DNA of 64,000 bases from Ferrimonas sediminum. Lineage in GTDB: Bacteria; Pseudomonadota; Gammaproteobacteria; Enterobacterales; Shewanellaceae. The stretch is taken from positions 124,001 to 188,000 of the forward strand of contig NZ_FNEM01000002.1 of the NCBI RefSeq assembly GCF_900100175.1, written 5' to 3'. The notes below the pieces were generated by a model. That model did no database searches, was not told where the DNA came from, and was given only the letters and a program-made list of their open reading frames with translations. This document shows positions 7,874 to 17,249 of this stretch, piece after piece. Numbering within the stretch: position 1 is the stretch's first letter; each line of letters opens with the position of its first letter. A program made the translations under genes and the position numbers.

Positions 7874-8260
7874 TCAGATGGCGTTTTGGTAAGCCTTGTC
7901 CCCCCAACCCACCACCTTGCCCTGCTCCAGCACGACCGCGGTGCACTCCTCTTTGGTGGTCTTGCCATCCCCCTTGGTGCGGTGGGTGCGATAGAACAAC
8001 ACCTGCACGTCCTTATCGTCCTGACGGTAGAACTCGTTGAATTCGGCCGTCCCCAACAGCGCCACCACCTGGTCAACACTCATGCCGGGGCTCAGCTGTG
8101 ACAGCTTCTTACGATTCTCTGTCTCCAGCTTTTTCCAGTGACTGCTGGAGTCACTGTCCCAGCTGTCGGATTCCCAGCCGTCACCGCCAACGGCCACCAC
8201 ACAACCACTCAAACCGAACGCCGCCGCCACAACCATGGGCAACAAAACTTTAGATTGCAT
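7874..8260 (-). CDS. DUF3192 family lipoprotein
   Basis: 128-residue secreted lipoprotein. A signal peptide of about 19 residues ends in the lipobox LSGC. A Ser/Asp-rich linker (ESDSWDSDSSS) and a SmpA/BamE-like domain follow, with the conserved LSPGMSVDQVVALLGTAEF and the C-terminal TTKEECTAVVLEQGKVVGWG of DUF3192. BamE-like folds often serve as outer-membrane assembly factors, but the role of this family is not established. A GGAG site precedes the ATG. The AT-rich region 8280-8400 upstream is a likely promoter. Confidence 0.85.
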   Translation of the reverse strand: MQSKVLLPMVVAAAFGLSGCVVAVGGDGWESDSWDSDSSSHWKKLETENRKKLSQLSPGMSVDQVVALLGTAEFNEFYRQDDKDVQVLFYRTHRTKGDGKTTKEECTAVVLEQGKVVGWGDKAYQNAI

Positions 8261-8440
8261 CTCTGTCTCCTTGAGGAATGATCATTACCACGGGAGAAAA
8301 GCAAGTCCTTTGCCAACTATTTAACCCTTTGAAATTATTTAACTAATGAATATTAACTTGTGAAGGAGTGAGAAAATCCGCCACACTGTTGGCTAAAACC
8401 ACTAACAGTTAGGCTGACCCCAAACACTCAGGAGGCCCTT

Positions 8441-8722
8441 ATGGATACCCAGATACAACAGGCGCTTAGCCGCCTTCATCACCAGGGGCAAACGGTGTCT
8501 CTGGCCACCCTTAAAGGCCAGTTGAGCAGCAACTACCCGATGCCGGTATTGATTCAGGCGGTCAAGCAATACAAGCAGAGTCCGGCGACGGTGCTGGAAC
8601 TGCCACTTGAGGCCGCCAACAACACCCCGACTGCCGAAGAGGACGATCGCCTCGCCCGGCTGGAACGCCAGATCGAGGCGCTGACCGCCCGAATCGAACA
8701 TCTGGAAGCCAAGCAGCGCTAA
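8441..8722 (+). CDS. Conserved hypothetical protein with KfrA-like N-terminus and coiled coil
   Basis: 93-residue protein. Residues 1-45 (IQQALSRLHHQGQTVSLATLKGQL...) have the look of the helical DNA-binding start of KfrA-type proteins, and residues 65-92 form a short coiled coil (LARLERQIEALTARIEHLEAK). I do not recognise a named family with certainty. A strong AGGAGG site lies 7 bases before the ATG. The 3' end overlaps the stop of the convergent POT-like permease gene by 4 bases. A nucleoid- or DNA-associated role is a guess. Confidence 0.7.
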   Translation: MDTQIQQALSRLHHQGQTVSLATLKGQLSSNYPMPVLIQAVKQYKQSPATVLELPLEAANNTPTAEEDDRLARLERQIEALTARIEHLEAKQR

Positions 8723-10212
8723 CTCAGGGGGTGGCGCTGTAACCAACGGCCGTAGTGGATCAGGCCGGCGGTAGTCGCCAGCCCCACAGCCGCCATCAGA
8801 TACCACACCATGCCCACCTGGCCGGAGTGATACAGCTGCTCGGTCAGTACTCCCGCACTGAGCCCGGTCTGCTGCTGCAGATGCTGGAAGTACTCCCCCT
8901 GGGGAATGGCACCCAGTTGCGCCGTCGTCATGCCGTGCTGAGCCAACGCCTCCCGCGCCAGCGTCTCTTTGGCGCCCCAGGCATCGTAGACCCGTGGACC
9001 GATGATCGACTCCGCCACCCAGCCGATACCGTAGGGCAGCTCCTTAAACCCCAAGTACATCGCTTTTTTGTCATCCGGAGCCAGATTGCCAATGAACTTG
9101 GAGGAGGTGGGGCTGGCCAGCATCTCACCGGAGGAGAACACCAGCACCGCCAGCACAATGATCCAGGCGTACGTCGACAGCCCCAGGGTCAGCAGCCCCA
9201 GCGAACACAGCAAGGTGCCAATCACCAACGACGGTACCGTGCCGATGCGGCCGGCCACCGCCGCGTACAGGAAGCACACCAACATGATCATGCCGAAGTT
9301 GATGTTCATGATCCCCTCCGGCAGTACCGCCAGGGTCGCGGGGTCGATGGCCAACACGGCCTGCATCACCGCCCCCGGCTCACGGTCACCAAACAGGCCG
9401 GTGACCAGGGTGCGCGTGTCGACCCAGTCACGAATGTACACCGGCAGAACATCGAACAGGGCCATGAACATAAACCAGAAGCCGGAAAACAGCAGGGTGT
9501 AACGCATCAGGTGCGGTTGACGAATCTCCCTCCAGGCACTGCGCCACATGCCACTCTGATGCGACACCGCGCGCCGCTGCGCTTTGCCCGGCTCTCGGTA
9601 GGTCAGCAGCAACAGGAAATTCAGGCTGATGATGGCTGCACAGGCAAAAAACAGTTTGTCCCAGGCCAGGATGCGCATCTGCGCCGCCAGAATCGGCCCC
9701 AACCAGCCGCCAATATTGACCATCTGATAAAACAGTCCCCAGGCCATGGCGGAGTTCTCCCGGGTTGAGCACTTGACCAGGGTGCCCTGAATACCGGGCT
9801 TAAAGATGCCAGTGCCAAATGCCAGGGTCGCCGCTCCCAGCAAAAATCCCCAGAACGACGGAAACAGCGCCATGATCAGGTAGGCGCCAATCTTAATTAC
9901 CGTCGACAGGGCGATGGTTTCCTTGTAGCCGATGCGATCGGCGGTGGCGCCGAAGAACACCGGCACAAAGGACTGAAACAGGGCCCAGGCCAGCAAAATC
10001 CAGCTGAAGTCGGTCATGGTCAGGCCCAGCCCCCCCATCGATTGGGCATCGGTGGCGTAGATGCTGGCGGTGGTCTTAACACCATAGAAGGCCAGTCGCT
10101 CCACCAGCTCCATGCCGCCGACCACCCAGAAGACATAGCCTAGACTGGCAATGGCAGCGCCGATCCCCAGTTTACTGGCATCGTTCCAGCCACTTGTAGA
10201 GGGTTGGGTCAT
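8719..10212 (-). CDS. POT/PTR2-like MFS transporter (peptide permease type), copy 1
   Basis: 497-residue inner-membrane protein of the major facilitator superfamily. The E-x-x-E-R proton-coupling motif of POT peptide transporters is visible in the first helix (GMELVERLAFYG, E35/E38/R39). The stretches ATADRIGYKETIALS and FGTGIFKPGIQGTLVKCS match the PTR2 signature region. The start at 10212 (MTQPSTSG...) is preceded by AAGG; an extension upstream has no ribosome site. Its closest relative in this window is the paralogue at 42430. Both share an insertion with VDTRTLVTGLFG between helices 7 and 8. The likely substrate is small peptides; not proven. Confidence 0.82.
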   Translation of the reverse strand: MTQPSTSGWNDASKLGIGAAIASLGYVFWVVGGMELVERLAFYGVKTTASIYATDAQSMGGLGLTMTDFSWILLAWALFQSFVPVFFGATADRIGYKETIALSTVIKIGAYLIMALFPSFWGFLLGAATLAFGTGIFKPGIQGTLVKCSTRENSAMAWGLFYQMVNIGGWLGPILAAQMRILAWDKLFFACAAIISLNFLLLLTYREPGKAQRRAVSHQSGMWRSAWREIRQPHLMRYTLLFSGFWFMFMALFDVLPVYIRDWVDTRTLVTGLFGDREPGAVMQAVLAIDPATLAVLPEGIMNINFGMIMLVCFLYAAVAGRIGTVPSLVIGTLLCSLGLLTLGLSTYAWIIVLAVLVFSSGEMLASPTSSKFIGNLAPDDKKAMYLGFKELPYGIGWVAESIIGPRVYDAWGAKETLAREALAQHGMTTAQLGAIPQGEYFQHLQQQTGLSAGVLTEQLYHSGQVGMVWYLMAAVGLATTAGLIHYGRWLQRHPLS

Positions 10213-10277
10213 CCTTGAACACTCATAATTTATGAATAAAGTATACAACCTACCGATCGCGCCCTTCAGGTACAAGC

Positions 10278-10305
10278 TTGCCGTCACCGCCAGCGCCGTT
10301 ATAAT
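10278..10305 (+). promoter_or_regulatory. Candidate sigma70 promoter of the DUF2310 gene
   Basis: TTGCCG (10278-10283), a 16-base spacer and a perfect TATAAT (10300-10305), 28 bases before the DUF2310 start codon. Confidence 0.55.
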
Positions 10306-10333
10306 GGCCGCCCCAACCCAACCGGAGTCCCTC

Positions 10334-11110
10334 ATGTACTTGGTAGAACTGCGTTTCGAATGCTTTGATGACACCACCCTGTCTCAGGTGGAGTACGCCA
10401 TCAATCAGCTGGTGGAAGCCTGGCGTGCCAATGGCCAGATCCTGGGGAAAGAGTTCCCGGTGATGCAGAACCAGGCCGAGTTTCGGCTGCGGGCCCTGTG
10501 CCCGGAAGAGGACAGCCTGCACCCGAGATTTCACTCCGACTGGGTCAAGCAGCGGCTGGATAAGCTGGCCGATGCCAGCCTGACCCGCCCCCGTCTCAAG
10601 GTGCTGGGGCGCGACATCAACAGCGAAGCCAGCTCACCGGTGCTGCCCAGCAACTGGCAACTGCTGTACACCACCTACGTTCACACCTGCTCACCGCTTC
10701 GGGATGGTGAGACCATGATGCCGGTGCCCCTGTACCGGTTGCCGGCGACCTTTAATGGCGACCATAAGGCATTGATTAAATGGCAGAGTGAATGGCAAGC
10801 CTGTGATGAGCTGCAGATGGCCGGCAGTGGTGCGGTCGAGTTTGCCGCCCTGGACGAGATCACCCAGGTGGACAGTGCCCTGTTTCGCCGCGGCTGGGAT
10901 CTGCGTGGCCGCATCGAGTACCTGACCCAGGTACCGACCTATTACTACCTGTACCGGGTCGGCGGTGCCACCCTGGCCGAGGAGAAGGTGCGCCCCTGCC
11001 CTCGCTGTGGCAACCCGGACTGGTACCTGGGCGAAACCATTCACGACCTGTTTCACTTCGTTTGCCACGATTGCCGTCTGGTGTCCAACCTGTCCTGGGA
11101 CCTGATCTGA
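10334..11110 (+). CDS. Zn-ribbon-containing DUF2310 family protein
   Basis: 258-residue soluble protein annotated in relatives as a Zn-ribbon, possibly nucleic-acid-binding protein. The C-terminus has the zinc ribbon CPRCGNPDWYLG...FHFVCHDCRL (two CxxC pairs). The N-terminal three quarters are the DUF2310 domain (MYLVELRFECFDD...). The ATG at 10334 follows GGAG and lies just after a good promoter; an in-frame ATG at 10232 lies upstream of that promoter and is rejected. Function unknown. Two hairpins without a T tract follow the stop (11140-11180). Confidence 0.85.
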   Translation: MYLVELRFECFDDTTLSQVEYAINQLVEAWRANGQILGKEFPVMQNQAEFRLRALCPEEDSLHPRFHSDWVKQRLDKLADASLTRPRLKVLGRDINSEASSPVLPSNWQLLYTTYVHTCSPLRDGETMMPVPLYRLPATFNGDHKALIKWQSEWQACDELQMAGSGAVEFAALDEITQVDSALFRRGWDLRGRIEYLTQVPTYYYLYRVGGATLAEEKVRPCPRCGNPDWYLGETIHDLFHFVCHDCRLVSNLSWDLI

Positions 11111-11314
11111 ACCGGCATTGGACTAAAGTCTAAAGGCGAAAACCGCCAATCCTTCCATACTGGCGGTTCGGCTTCGGCAAACGAAGCCTTTCTACTCCCA
11201 ATCAAAGAGCTTTCGGCGCGGCCGAAGCCCGGGCCGTTTCAGGGCTCCAACGTCTTTGTGCTGTGTCGTCTCCCGCGCCGTCACTCTCGCCACCCGACGC
11301 GAAGGAGACGCACC

Positions 11315-12832
11315 ATGATCTATGCCAAACCCGGCAGCAACGATGCCCTGTTCAACTTTAAGCCACGCTACGCCAACTTCATCGGTGGCCAGTGGGTCGA
11401 GCCCAGCCAGGGCCGCTATTTTGCCAACACCAGTCCGGTGGACGGCTCCACCATCTGCGACATCCCCCAGTCCTGCGCCGCCGACGTTGAACTGGCTTTG
11501 GACGCCGCCCATCAGGCACAGCCCCTATGGGGCGCCACCCCGGCGGCCGAACGGGCCAACCTGCTGCTGAAGATTGCCGACCGCATTGAGGCCTACAGCC
11601 AAACGCTGGCTCTGGTGGAAACCTGGGACAACGGCAAACCGATTCGCGAAACCCTGGCCGCCGATCTGCCGCTGTGCGTGGATCACTTCCGCTACTTCGC
11701 CGGCGCCCTGCGCGCCCAGGAGGGCAGCATCGGTCAACTGGATCCCAACACCAGTGCCTACCACTATCACGAGCCCATCGGCGTGGTGGGCCAGATCATC
11801 CCCTGGAACTTTCCGCTGCTGATGGCAGCCTGGAAACTGGCACCGGCCCTGGCCGCAGGCTGCTGCGTGGTACTCAAACCCGCCGAACAGACCCCGGCCA
11901 GCATCCTGGTGCTGATGGAAACCCTGCAGGACTTGCTGCCCGCCGGCATCATCAACGTGGTGAACGGTTACGGTCACGAGGCCGGCCAGGCTCTGGCCAG
12001 CTCGAAACGGATCCGCAAACTGGCCTTCACCGGCTCCACCGAGGTCGGCCGCCACATCATGCATCAGGGCGCCGACAACCTGATTCCGGTGACCCTGGAG
12101 CTGGGGGGCAAATCCCCCAACATCTACTTCGAAGACATTCTGGATCAGGACGAGGCCTACATCGACAAGTGCGTCGAAGGGCTGCTGCTGGGCTTTTTCA
12201 ACCAGGGGGAAGTCTGTACCTGCCCGTCGCGGGCGCTGGTGCATGAGTCCATCTACGACCGGTTTATTGAACGGGTGATCGAACGGGCCAAAACCATCAA
12301 ACAGGGCAACCCACTGGACACCGACACCCAGGTGGGCGCCCAGGCCTCTCAGGAACAGTTCGATAAAATCATGAGTTACATGGAGGTGGCCCGGGCCGAA
12401 GGCGCCGAGTTCCTGATCGGCGGCCAGGCCAGCCAGCCTTCGGGGGTGGAGTCCGGCTTCTACGTGCAACCGACCCTGCTCAAGGGCCACAACGGCATGC
12501 GGGTGTTTCAGGAGGAGATCTTCGGCCCGACCCTGGGGATCACCACCTTCAGAGACGAAGCCGAGGCACTGGCCATCGCCAACGACACCAGCTACGGCCT
12601 GGGCGCCGGCATCTGGACCATGAACCAGAACCGCGCCTTTCGGGTCGGCCGCGCCATCGAAGCCGGCCGGGTGTGGGTCAACTGCTACCATCTCTACCCT
12701 GCCCACGCCGCCTTTGGCGGCTATAAGCAATCCGGCATGGGACGGGAGACCCATAAGATGGCCCTTGGCAACTACCAGCAAACCAAAAACCTGCTGGTGA
12801 GCTACGATCCCAACCCGCTGGGCTTCTTCTAA
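11315..12832 (+). CDS. aldB: NAD-dependent aldehyde dehydrogenase, AldB/ExaC type
   Basis: 505-residue cytoplasmic aldehyde dehydrogenase that oxidises acetaldehyde and similar aldehydes to acids. The start [16 protein letters not shown] and the length match the AldB/ExaC group (506 residues). The catalytic glutamate in LELGGKSPN is near residue 262 and the nucleophilic cysteine in GEVCTCPSR near residue 301. The nucleotide-binding stretch [20 protein letters not shown] is intact. A GGAGA site precedes the ATG. Single-gene unit; the order gives no hint of a dedicated alcohol dehydrogenase partner. Confidence 0.9.
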   Translation: MIYAKPGSNDALFNFKPRYANFIGGQWVEPSQGRYFANTSPVDGSTICDIPQSCAADVELALDAAHQAQPLWGATPAAERANLLLKIADRIEAYSQTLALVETWDNGKPIRETLAADLPLCVDHFRYFAGALRAQEGSIGQLDPNTSAYHYHEPIGVVGQIIPWNFPLLMAAWKLAPALAAGCCVVLKPAEQTPASILVLMETLQDLLPAGIINVVNGYGHEAGQALASSKRIRKLAFTGSTEVGRHIMHQGADNLIPVTLELGGKSPNIYFEDILDQDEAYIDKCVEGLLLGFFNQGEVCTCPSRALVHESIYDRFIERVIERAKTIKQGNPLDTDTQVGAQASQEQFDKIMSYMEVARAEGAEFLIGGQASQPSGVESGFYVQPTLLKGHNGMRVFQEEIFGPTLGITTFRDEAEALAIANDTSYGLGAGIWTMNQNRAFRVGRAIEAGRVWVNCYHLYPAHAAFGGYKQSGMGRETHKMALGNYQQTKNLLVSYDPNPLGFF

Positions 12833-12837
12833 CCCCT

Positions 12838-12865
12838 AAAAAAAACGGCCTCGCGAGAGGCCGTT
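12838..12865 (-). terminator. Terminator of the Ig-like lipoprotein gene
   Basis: On the minus strand the stem AACGGCCTC-TCGC-GAGGCCGTT is followed by an eight-base T run. It ends transcription of the minus-strand gene at 12902 and lies just after the convergent aldB stop. Confidence 0.85.
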
Positions 12866-12901
12866 CCTACTACTACCCGGAAAGTGCCGGGCCTCACTGC
12901 G

Positions 12902-15073
12902 CTAAGGGGTTAGGTTCATAGAGGTGGAAATGAAAAGACCATCAGGCAACTCCACCTCAACAGAGAAAGTACCTCCCTCCGGCCCAACGACAAGTCCGGC
13001 TCCGTACCAACCGGTGCCACAGGTACTGCGATTATCCGCACGAACCACGTCATCCTCATCTACATGGTAGATAGGCACATTGGTGCTCCGCTGGGTAAAG
13101 CTGCTCTGACCCACAACTTCCACATTTCCGTCTGTTTCAAACTTCACTGTGGTGCCGTATGGCACAGGGTTAAAGGTACCATAGGGCGCATCGGGGAAAC
13201 CGCCATTCTCCGCTACGTCAAAGACGCAGACAGCCACCTTGCCACCGGCAGGAGCAGTTGCCATCCAAGGCGTATCGGTTTCATCATTCCAACAATCAAA
13301 CCATCCCTCTAGCCCATCATTATCACCATCGACCCCAAGCTCATCGAAGTGGCAGAAATAGACTTCCGGTCTCGCTCCGGACATCACAATCACGCCGGAC
13401 ACATTCAGATCCACCAGTTCCCGACTGCAATCGCCGCTGCTCAGGGGCTCCCCCTGGCACAGCAGGCCGTTGTAGTGGCCGTCGCCACCGTCCCATAGGC
13501 CATTCCCGCTGCGGTCAATAAATGACTCAAGGGAAGCAACGCCACTACCATCATCGTGGCTGCCACTTTCGTTGATATCGAAATAGGCCTCGTGCTCATC
13601 AATGCCGTCCCACTCGCCCTGATCGTAGAAGCCGTTGCCGTTGGCATCGTCAAAGGACTCCTCTCCCTCGATCCAGGCCGTTACGGTTACTCGACCATCA
13701 TCAGGACGAGGGTCCTGTGAAACCCAGTCCACATTACAGATGCCATTTTCAGTCAGACAGTTGGCTCCCACAGCGCCGCCTTCGGTCACTACAGAGATGG
13801 CGGTACCGTCCGGCACCGGGTTGTTAAAGTGATCGGCGGCATAAACATTGATGCCAACCCGCACCCCGTTATAACGCCACGCCTGGGGGTTAAGTACCGA
13901 GAAACTGATGTCGAAGCTGTTCTTATCAGGCAACCCGGTTCCGACTCGCAGCTCCTGGGACACCGCCACGATCAGAGGATCACTGTCCACCACTTCGGCC
14001 TTGACCCGAAACGGACCGGGCAGATTCTTGGAGGTCAGGGCAACGGAGACCTTACCCTCGCTGTTGCTCCTGGCTAACAGGGTATTCAGGGAGAACCGGT
14101 CACCGCCACTGGCTGGAGCAAAGGCGATGTCCACCCCCTGCTTGGGCTGGCCGTTCTGATCCAGTACCTGGAACACCAGAGTGGTAGTACGCACACCGCC
14201 TGTGCCTTCCAGCTGCAGGTAGTCGGGAGTGGCAGAAAGATACTGGATGCTGGCGATGGGCACCGACGCCAGGGGCACGGTAACGCTGTCGGTGGCGGTG
14301 CTGCTGCCCAGGCTCAGGGTGGCGGTTATCTGATCCTGCTGCTCACAACCGGTGGAGCGGTAGGTGGCCACCGCCTCGCCGTCCTGGGACAGCACCTGCT
14401 CATCGATCTCCGCTTCGCCGCTCAAGGCACAGGCCGATGAGAAGGAGACCGGCAACGGCTCCAGGTAGGGCTGGCCATTGACCGTCAGTGATGCGGTCAC
14501 TGCCAGGGTGGAGCCATCGGAGAGAATCTGGCCATCGACCAGACTGGTGGTCAGACTCAGCCCCACCTCTATGGCGTTGATCTGGGCGTACATCTGCGCA
14601 GCGGCATCGGCATAGCTGGCGGTGATGGCCACCACCCCCTCATCGTTGTCAGCTTGCAGCCGCAGCAGGGCGTTGCCGTCGCTGTCGGTCAGTACCCGAC
14701 CATCGGCGGGAATCAGGCTGCCCTTATCGGAGTAGACGGTCACCAACTCACCCTGGACATTGGCACCATCGCGTTTGGCACTGAGCTGCAGCACAGCCGC
14801 CTTCTGGGCATCAAAACGGGTCTGCTGCGTACAACCATCCAAGGTGTCGGCATAGGGGTCTGGACAACTCCACATACTCATCGTCAGGGAGTGGGCGGCG
14901 AAGGTAATGTCATTGCCACTGCCGCCATCGTTGTCGTCCCCGCCATCGGGCCGCCACTGCTCCGGCGGCACCGATTGATCCCGTTGATCCAGGCTGCCAT
15001 CACCGCCGCACCCAACAGTCATCCCAAATGCACAAAAAAGGAAAACAAAGACCCACAAACCCGTTTGTTTCAT
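12902..15073 (-). CDS. Large surface lipoprotein with Ig-like (Big-1-like) domains and Ca-binding-type loops
   Basis: 723-residue exported protein. The N-terminus is a lipoprotein signal peptide (lipobox TVGC) followed by a Gly/Asp-rich linker, so it is probably anchored in the outer membrane. Residues about 60-390 contain Ig-like modules resembling invasin/intimin Big-1 repeats (VLTDSDGNALLRLQ, VLDQNGQPKQGVDIAF, ARSNSEGKVSVALTS). The region around residues 470-560 is rich in D-x-N/D-x-D/N-G loops (DDANGNGFYDQGEWDG, DRSGNGLWDGG, DGDNDGLEG) like dockerin or EF-hand calcium sites. Cysteines late in the protein suggest disulfides. Start 15073 (ATG) is preferred over a GTG three codons upstream. 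The gene is monocistronic with its own terminator. The ligand is unknown. Confidence 0.75.
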   Translation of the reverse strand: MKQTGLWVFVFLFCAFGMTVGCGGDGSLDQRDQSVPPEQWRPDGGDDNDGGSGNDITFAAHSLTMSMWSCPDPYADTLDGCTQQTRFDAQKAAVLQLSAKRDGANVQGELVTVYSDKGSLIPADGRVLTDSDGNALLRLQADNDEGVVAITASYADAAAQMYAQINAIEVGLSLTTSLVDGQILSDGSTLAVTASLTVNGQPYLEPLPVSFSSACALSGEAEIDEQVLSQDGEAVATYRSTGCEQQDQITATLSLGSSTATDSVTVPLASVPIASIQYLSATPDYLQLEGTGGVRTTTLVFQVLDQNGQPKQGVDIAFAPASGGDRFSLNTLLARSNSEGKVSVALTSKNLPGPFRVKAEVVDSDPLIVAVSQELRVGTGLPDKNSFDISFSVLNPQAWRYNGVRVGINVYAADHFNNPVPDGTAISVVTEGGAVGANCLTENGICNVDWVSQDPRPDDGRVTVTAWIEGEESFDDANGNGFYDQGEWDGIDEHEAYFDINESGSHDDGSGVASLESFIDRSGNGLWDGGDGHYNGLLCQGEPLSSGDCSRELVDLNVSGVIVMSGARPEVYFCHFDELGVDGDNDGLEGWFDCWNDETDTPWMATAPAGGKVAVCVFDVAENGGFPDAPYGTFNPVPYGTTVKFETDGNVEVVGQSSFTQRSTNVPIYHVDEDDVVRADNRSTCGTGWYGAGLVVGPEGGTFSVEVELPDGLFISTSMNLTP

Positions 15074-15082
15074 CAGAAACAC

Positions 15083-15608
15083 CCACTTAATCCATTAAAG
15101 GTGCTCTTTCTATAGTTCAGAGTCGTTCAATTATCAAATTCCAGCCTATTTAATGGCTTAGTATTGGCATTTCATTGTCTGCAGTTGCGCACGTACGACA
15201 ATTACCTACTAATTTATAGACCTGGGATTAAACCAACACCCAATGCAGAAAATCCCAAACAAATAGACAGTCTAAACCCCTCGGGTAAGCACCATGAGTT
15301 TGTTCTCAGACAATTGAAGAGCCTAGGTAATCGGGCAGTGACTGGACCACAGAGTCAAAAACACAAACTGGAATAAAAAAGAGCAACCAATACTCGAAAC
15401 CGAAGTGATTGCCCCCCCCATTATCGGTGTCGACCAATGGGTCAATCGCTTACCGCCGAGGCTCCGATGGTAAAAACCGGGGCAGCCACTCCTCTTAAAA
15501 CGGGCAGAAAACGGCATTTGAAAGGGCGGTCACATCGGCGCAGGTCAGAATCAAGTCCACGTCCAACAGGCGCCTTTAAGCGACACCGCTTTCTCGCCAT
15601 GCGCCGGG
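15083..15608. other. 526-bp region without a recognisable gene
   Basis: Contains the AT-rich promoter side of the lipoprotein gene (15083-15180) and, to the right, a stretch of ordinary composition with only short frames (up to 70 codons) lacking ribosome sites or family features. A run of eight C at 15412-15419 is visible. I see no RNA gene. Confidence 0.4.
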
Positions 15609-16232
15609 TTAACGGCGACCAGTAAGGTCCCCCAGCATCGCCTTAAGCCGGGCCCAGAACCCTGGCCGCGGAGGCGGCAGCGGAGCCGGTTCAGGCATCA
15701 TCACTCTGGGAGCAATCTGGCCCAACAGCTCAGACAGGTTGTCCGCCAGCTTCTGGTGCGGCTCCTGCCCCGGAACCTCCAGCCACAGGCTGCCGTCGGC
15801 ATTGTCCATCACCACCATGGCATCCGACTGCTCCATCACCCCCACAAACCAGGTCGCCGGTTGCTTGAGGCGCTTTTTCATCAACGCGTGACCCACCAGA
15901 TTCTCCTGCAGAAAGGCAAAATCATCCTGGTTCCAGGGCTGCAGCAATTCACCACAGCCAAAGTCGGCATCAAACTGCAGGTTGCCGCCGTAGAAGTGAC
16001 CATAGAACGCCTGCAGATCCGGGTGTACCGGCAACTCCAATGCCGGCTCCAGGTTGGAAAACGCTCCCAGCGGTTGCTGAGGCACCGCCTGCCAGTGCTG
16101 GCCCAACTCATGCTCAGAGACGGCCGCTGGCCCGGCTTCATCGCGGTCGGTTACCGGCAACTGGCCGTGAGTAGACTGCCAGGCGTGGCGAAAACGGTCG
16201 AAAAACTGCTCTAAAGCGGCACTGTGGTTCAT
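15609..16232 (-). CDS. syd: SecY-interacting protein Syd
   Basis: 207-residue cytoplasmic protein of the Syd family, which binds SecY and can disturb unproperly assembled translocons. Family stretches are present: LEQFFDRFRHAWQSTHGQLP, HPDLQAFYGHFYGGNLQFDA, and DDFAFLQENLVGHALMKKRLKQPATWFVG. E. coli Syd is 181 residues; here about 25 extra residues follow the conserved end, a Pro-rich linker (MPEPAPLPPPRPG) and a short basic amphipathic helix (FWARLKAMLGDLTGRR). Start at 16232 by alignment of the N-terminus. Divergent from queF, as in E. coli. Confidence 0.92.
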   Translation of the reverse strand: MNHSAALEQFFDRFRHAWQSTHGQLPVTDRDEAGPAAVSEHELGQHWQAVPQQPLGAFSNLEPALELPVHPDLQAFYGHFYGGNLQFDADFGCGELLQPWNQDDFAFLQENLVGHALMKKRLKQPATWFVGVMEQSDAMVVMDNADGSLWLEVPGQEPHQKLADNLSELLGQIAPRVMMPEPAPLPPPRPGFWARLKAMLGDLTGRR

Positions 16233-16289
16233 AGATTCCGGGTCACTGGGGTAGAATAGAGGATTATTGTGCCACGAATCGGAAACGTT

Positions 16290-17144
16290 ATGACAGATCA
16301 TCACGATCCCTACCAAGGGGCCGACGCCCTGTCGGGATTAACTCTGGGCCAGCAAACCCAGTATCAGGACCAGTACGCCCCAGAGCTGTTGCAAGGGGTG
16401 CCAAGGCAACTGAACCGTGATGCCATCGGCCTGGGCGATGCCCTGCCCTTCACTGGCGCCGACATCTGGACCGGTTTCGAACTGTCCTGGCTCAATGCCA
16501 AGGGCAAGCCCATGGTGGCCATCGCCCATTTTGCCCTACCGGTCAGCTCCGCCAATCTGGTGGAGTCCAAGTCGTTCAAGCTGTACCTCAACAGCTTCAA
16601 CCAGACCCGCTTCGACAGCGTCGACGCGGTGCGCGACGCCCTGGCCAGAGATTTGAGTCAGTGCGCCCAGGGCGAAGTGTCGGTGAACATCGTCCTGCCC
16701 GATGCCTTTGCCGCCGAACCTCTGGTGGAATTGGAGGGCGAGCTGATCGACGATCTGGACATCAGCATCGACGACTACCAGTTTAATCCGGATTACCTCA
16801 GTGGCGCCGCCGGTGACGACGTAGTGGAAGAAACCCTGCGATCCAATCTGCTGAAATCCAACTGCCTGATCACCTCGCAGCCGGACTGGGGCAGCGTCCA
16901 GATTCGCTACAAAGGCGGCCGCATCGACCGGGAAAAGCTGCTGCGTTACCTGATCAGCTTTCGCCGCCACAACGAGTTCCACGAGCAGTGTGTAGAGCGA
17001 ATCTTCATGGACCTGAAACGCTATTGTGGTTGCCAGCAACTGACGGTGTACGCGCGCTATACCCGTCGCGGCGGCCTCGACATTAACCCGTTCCGCAGCG
17101 ACTTTGAAGCCCTGCCAGCCAACCACCGTCTGGCCCGCCAGTAA
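16290..17144 (+). CDS. queF: NADPH-dependent 7-cyano-7-deazaguanine reductase QueF
   Basis: 284-residue enzyme (E. coli 282) that reduces preQ0 to preQ1 in queuosine biosynthesis. It is the long, YqgG-type bimodular QueF. The nitrile-binding motif [11 protein letters not shown] is at residues 92-102. The catalytic cysteine in [16 protein letters not shown] is C192 with D199, and H231/E232 lie in [13 protein letters not shown]. The ATG at 16290 fits the family start; a GGAA site lies 9 bases upstream. Confidence 0.95.
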   Translation: MTDHHDPYQGADALSGLTLGQQTQYQDQYAPELLQGVPRQLNRDAIGLGDALPFTGADIWTGFELSWLNAKGKPMVAIAHFALPVSSANLVESKSFKLYLNSFNQTRFDSVDAVRDALARDLSQCAQGEVSVNIVLPDAFAAEPLVELEGELIDDLDISIDDYQFNPDYLSGAAGDDVVEETLRSNLLKSNCLITSQPDWGSVQIRYKGGRIDREKLLRYLISFRRHNEFHEQCVERIFMDLKRYCGCQQLTVYARYTRRGGLDINPFRSDFEALPANHRLARQ

Positions 17145-17249
17145 GCGGCAATAGCCACACGTTGGCAATGGTTATTTTATAATCAAATTTGCATCCGCAG
17201 GCGGGCATTCTGTAGAATGCCCGCCGCCCTGAAGAGCTATAGGAATACC

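Noticed and set aside
11525-12781. 418-codon minus-strand frame opposite aldB
   Set aside because: Antisense to a complete aldehyde dehydrogenase with intact catalytic residues; no independent signals.
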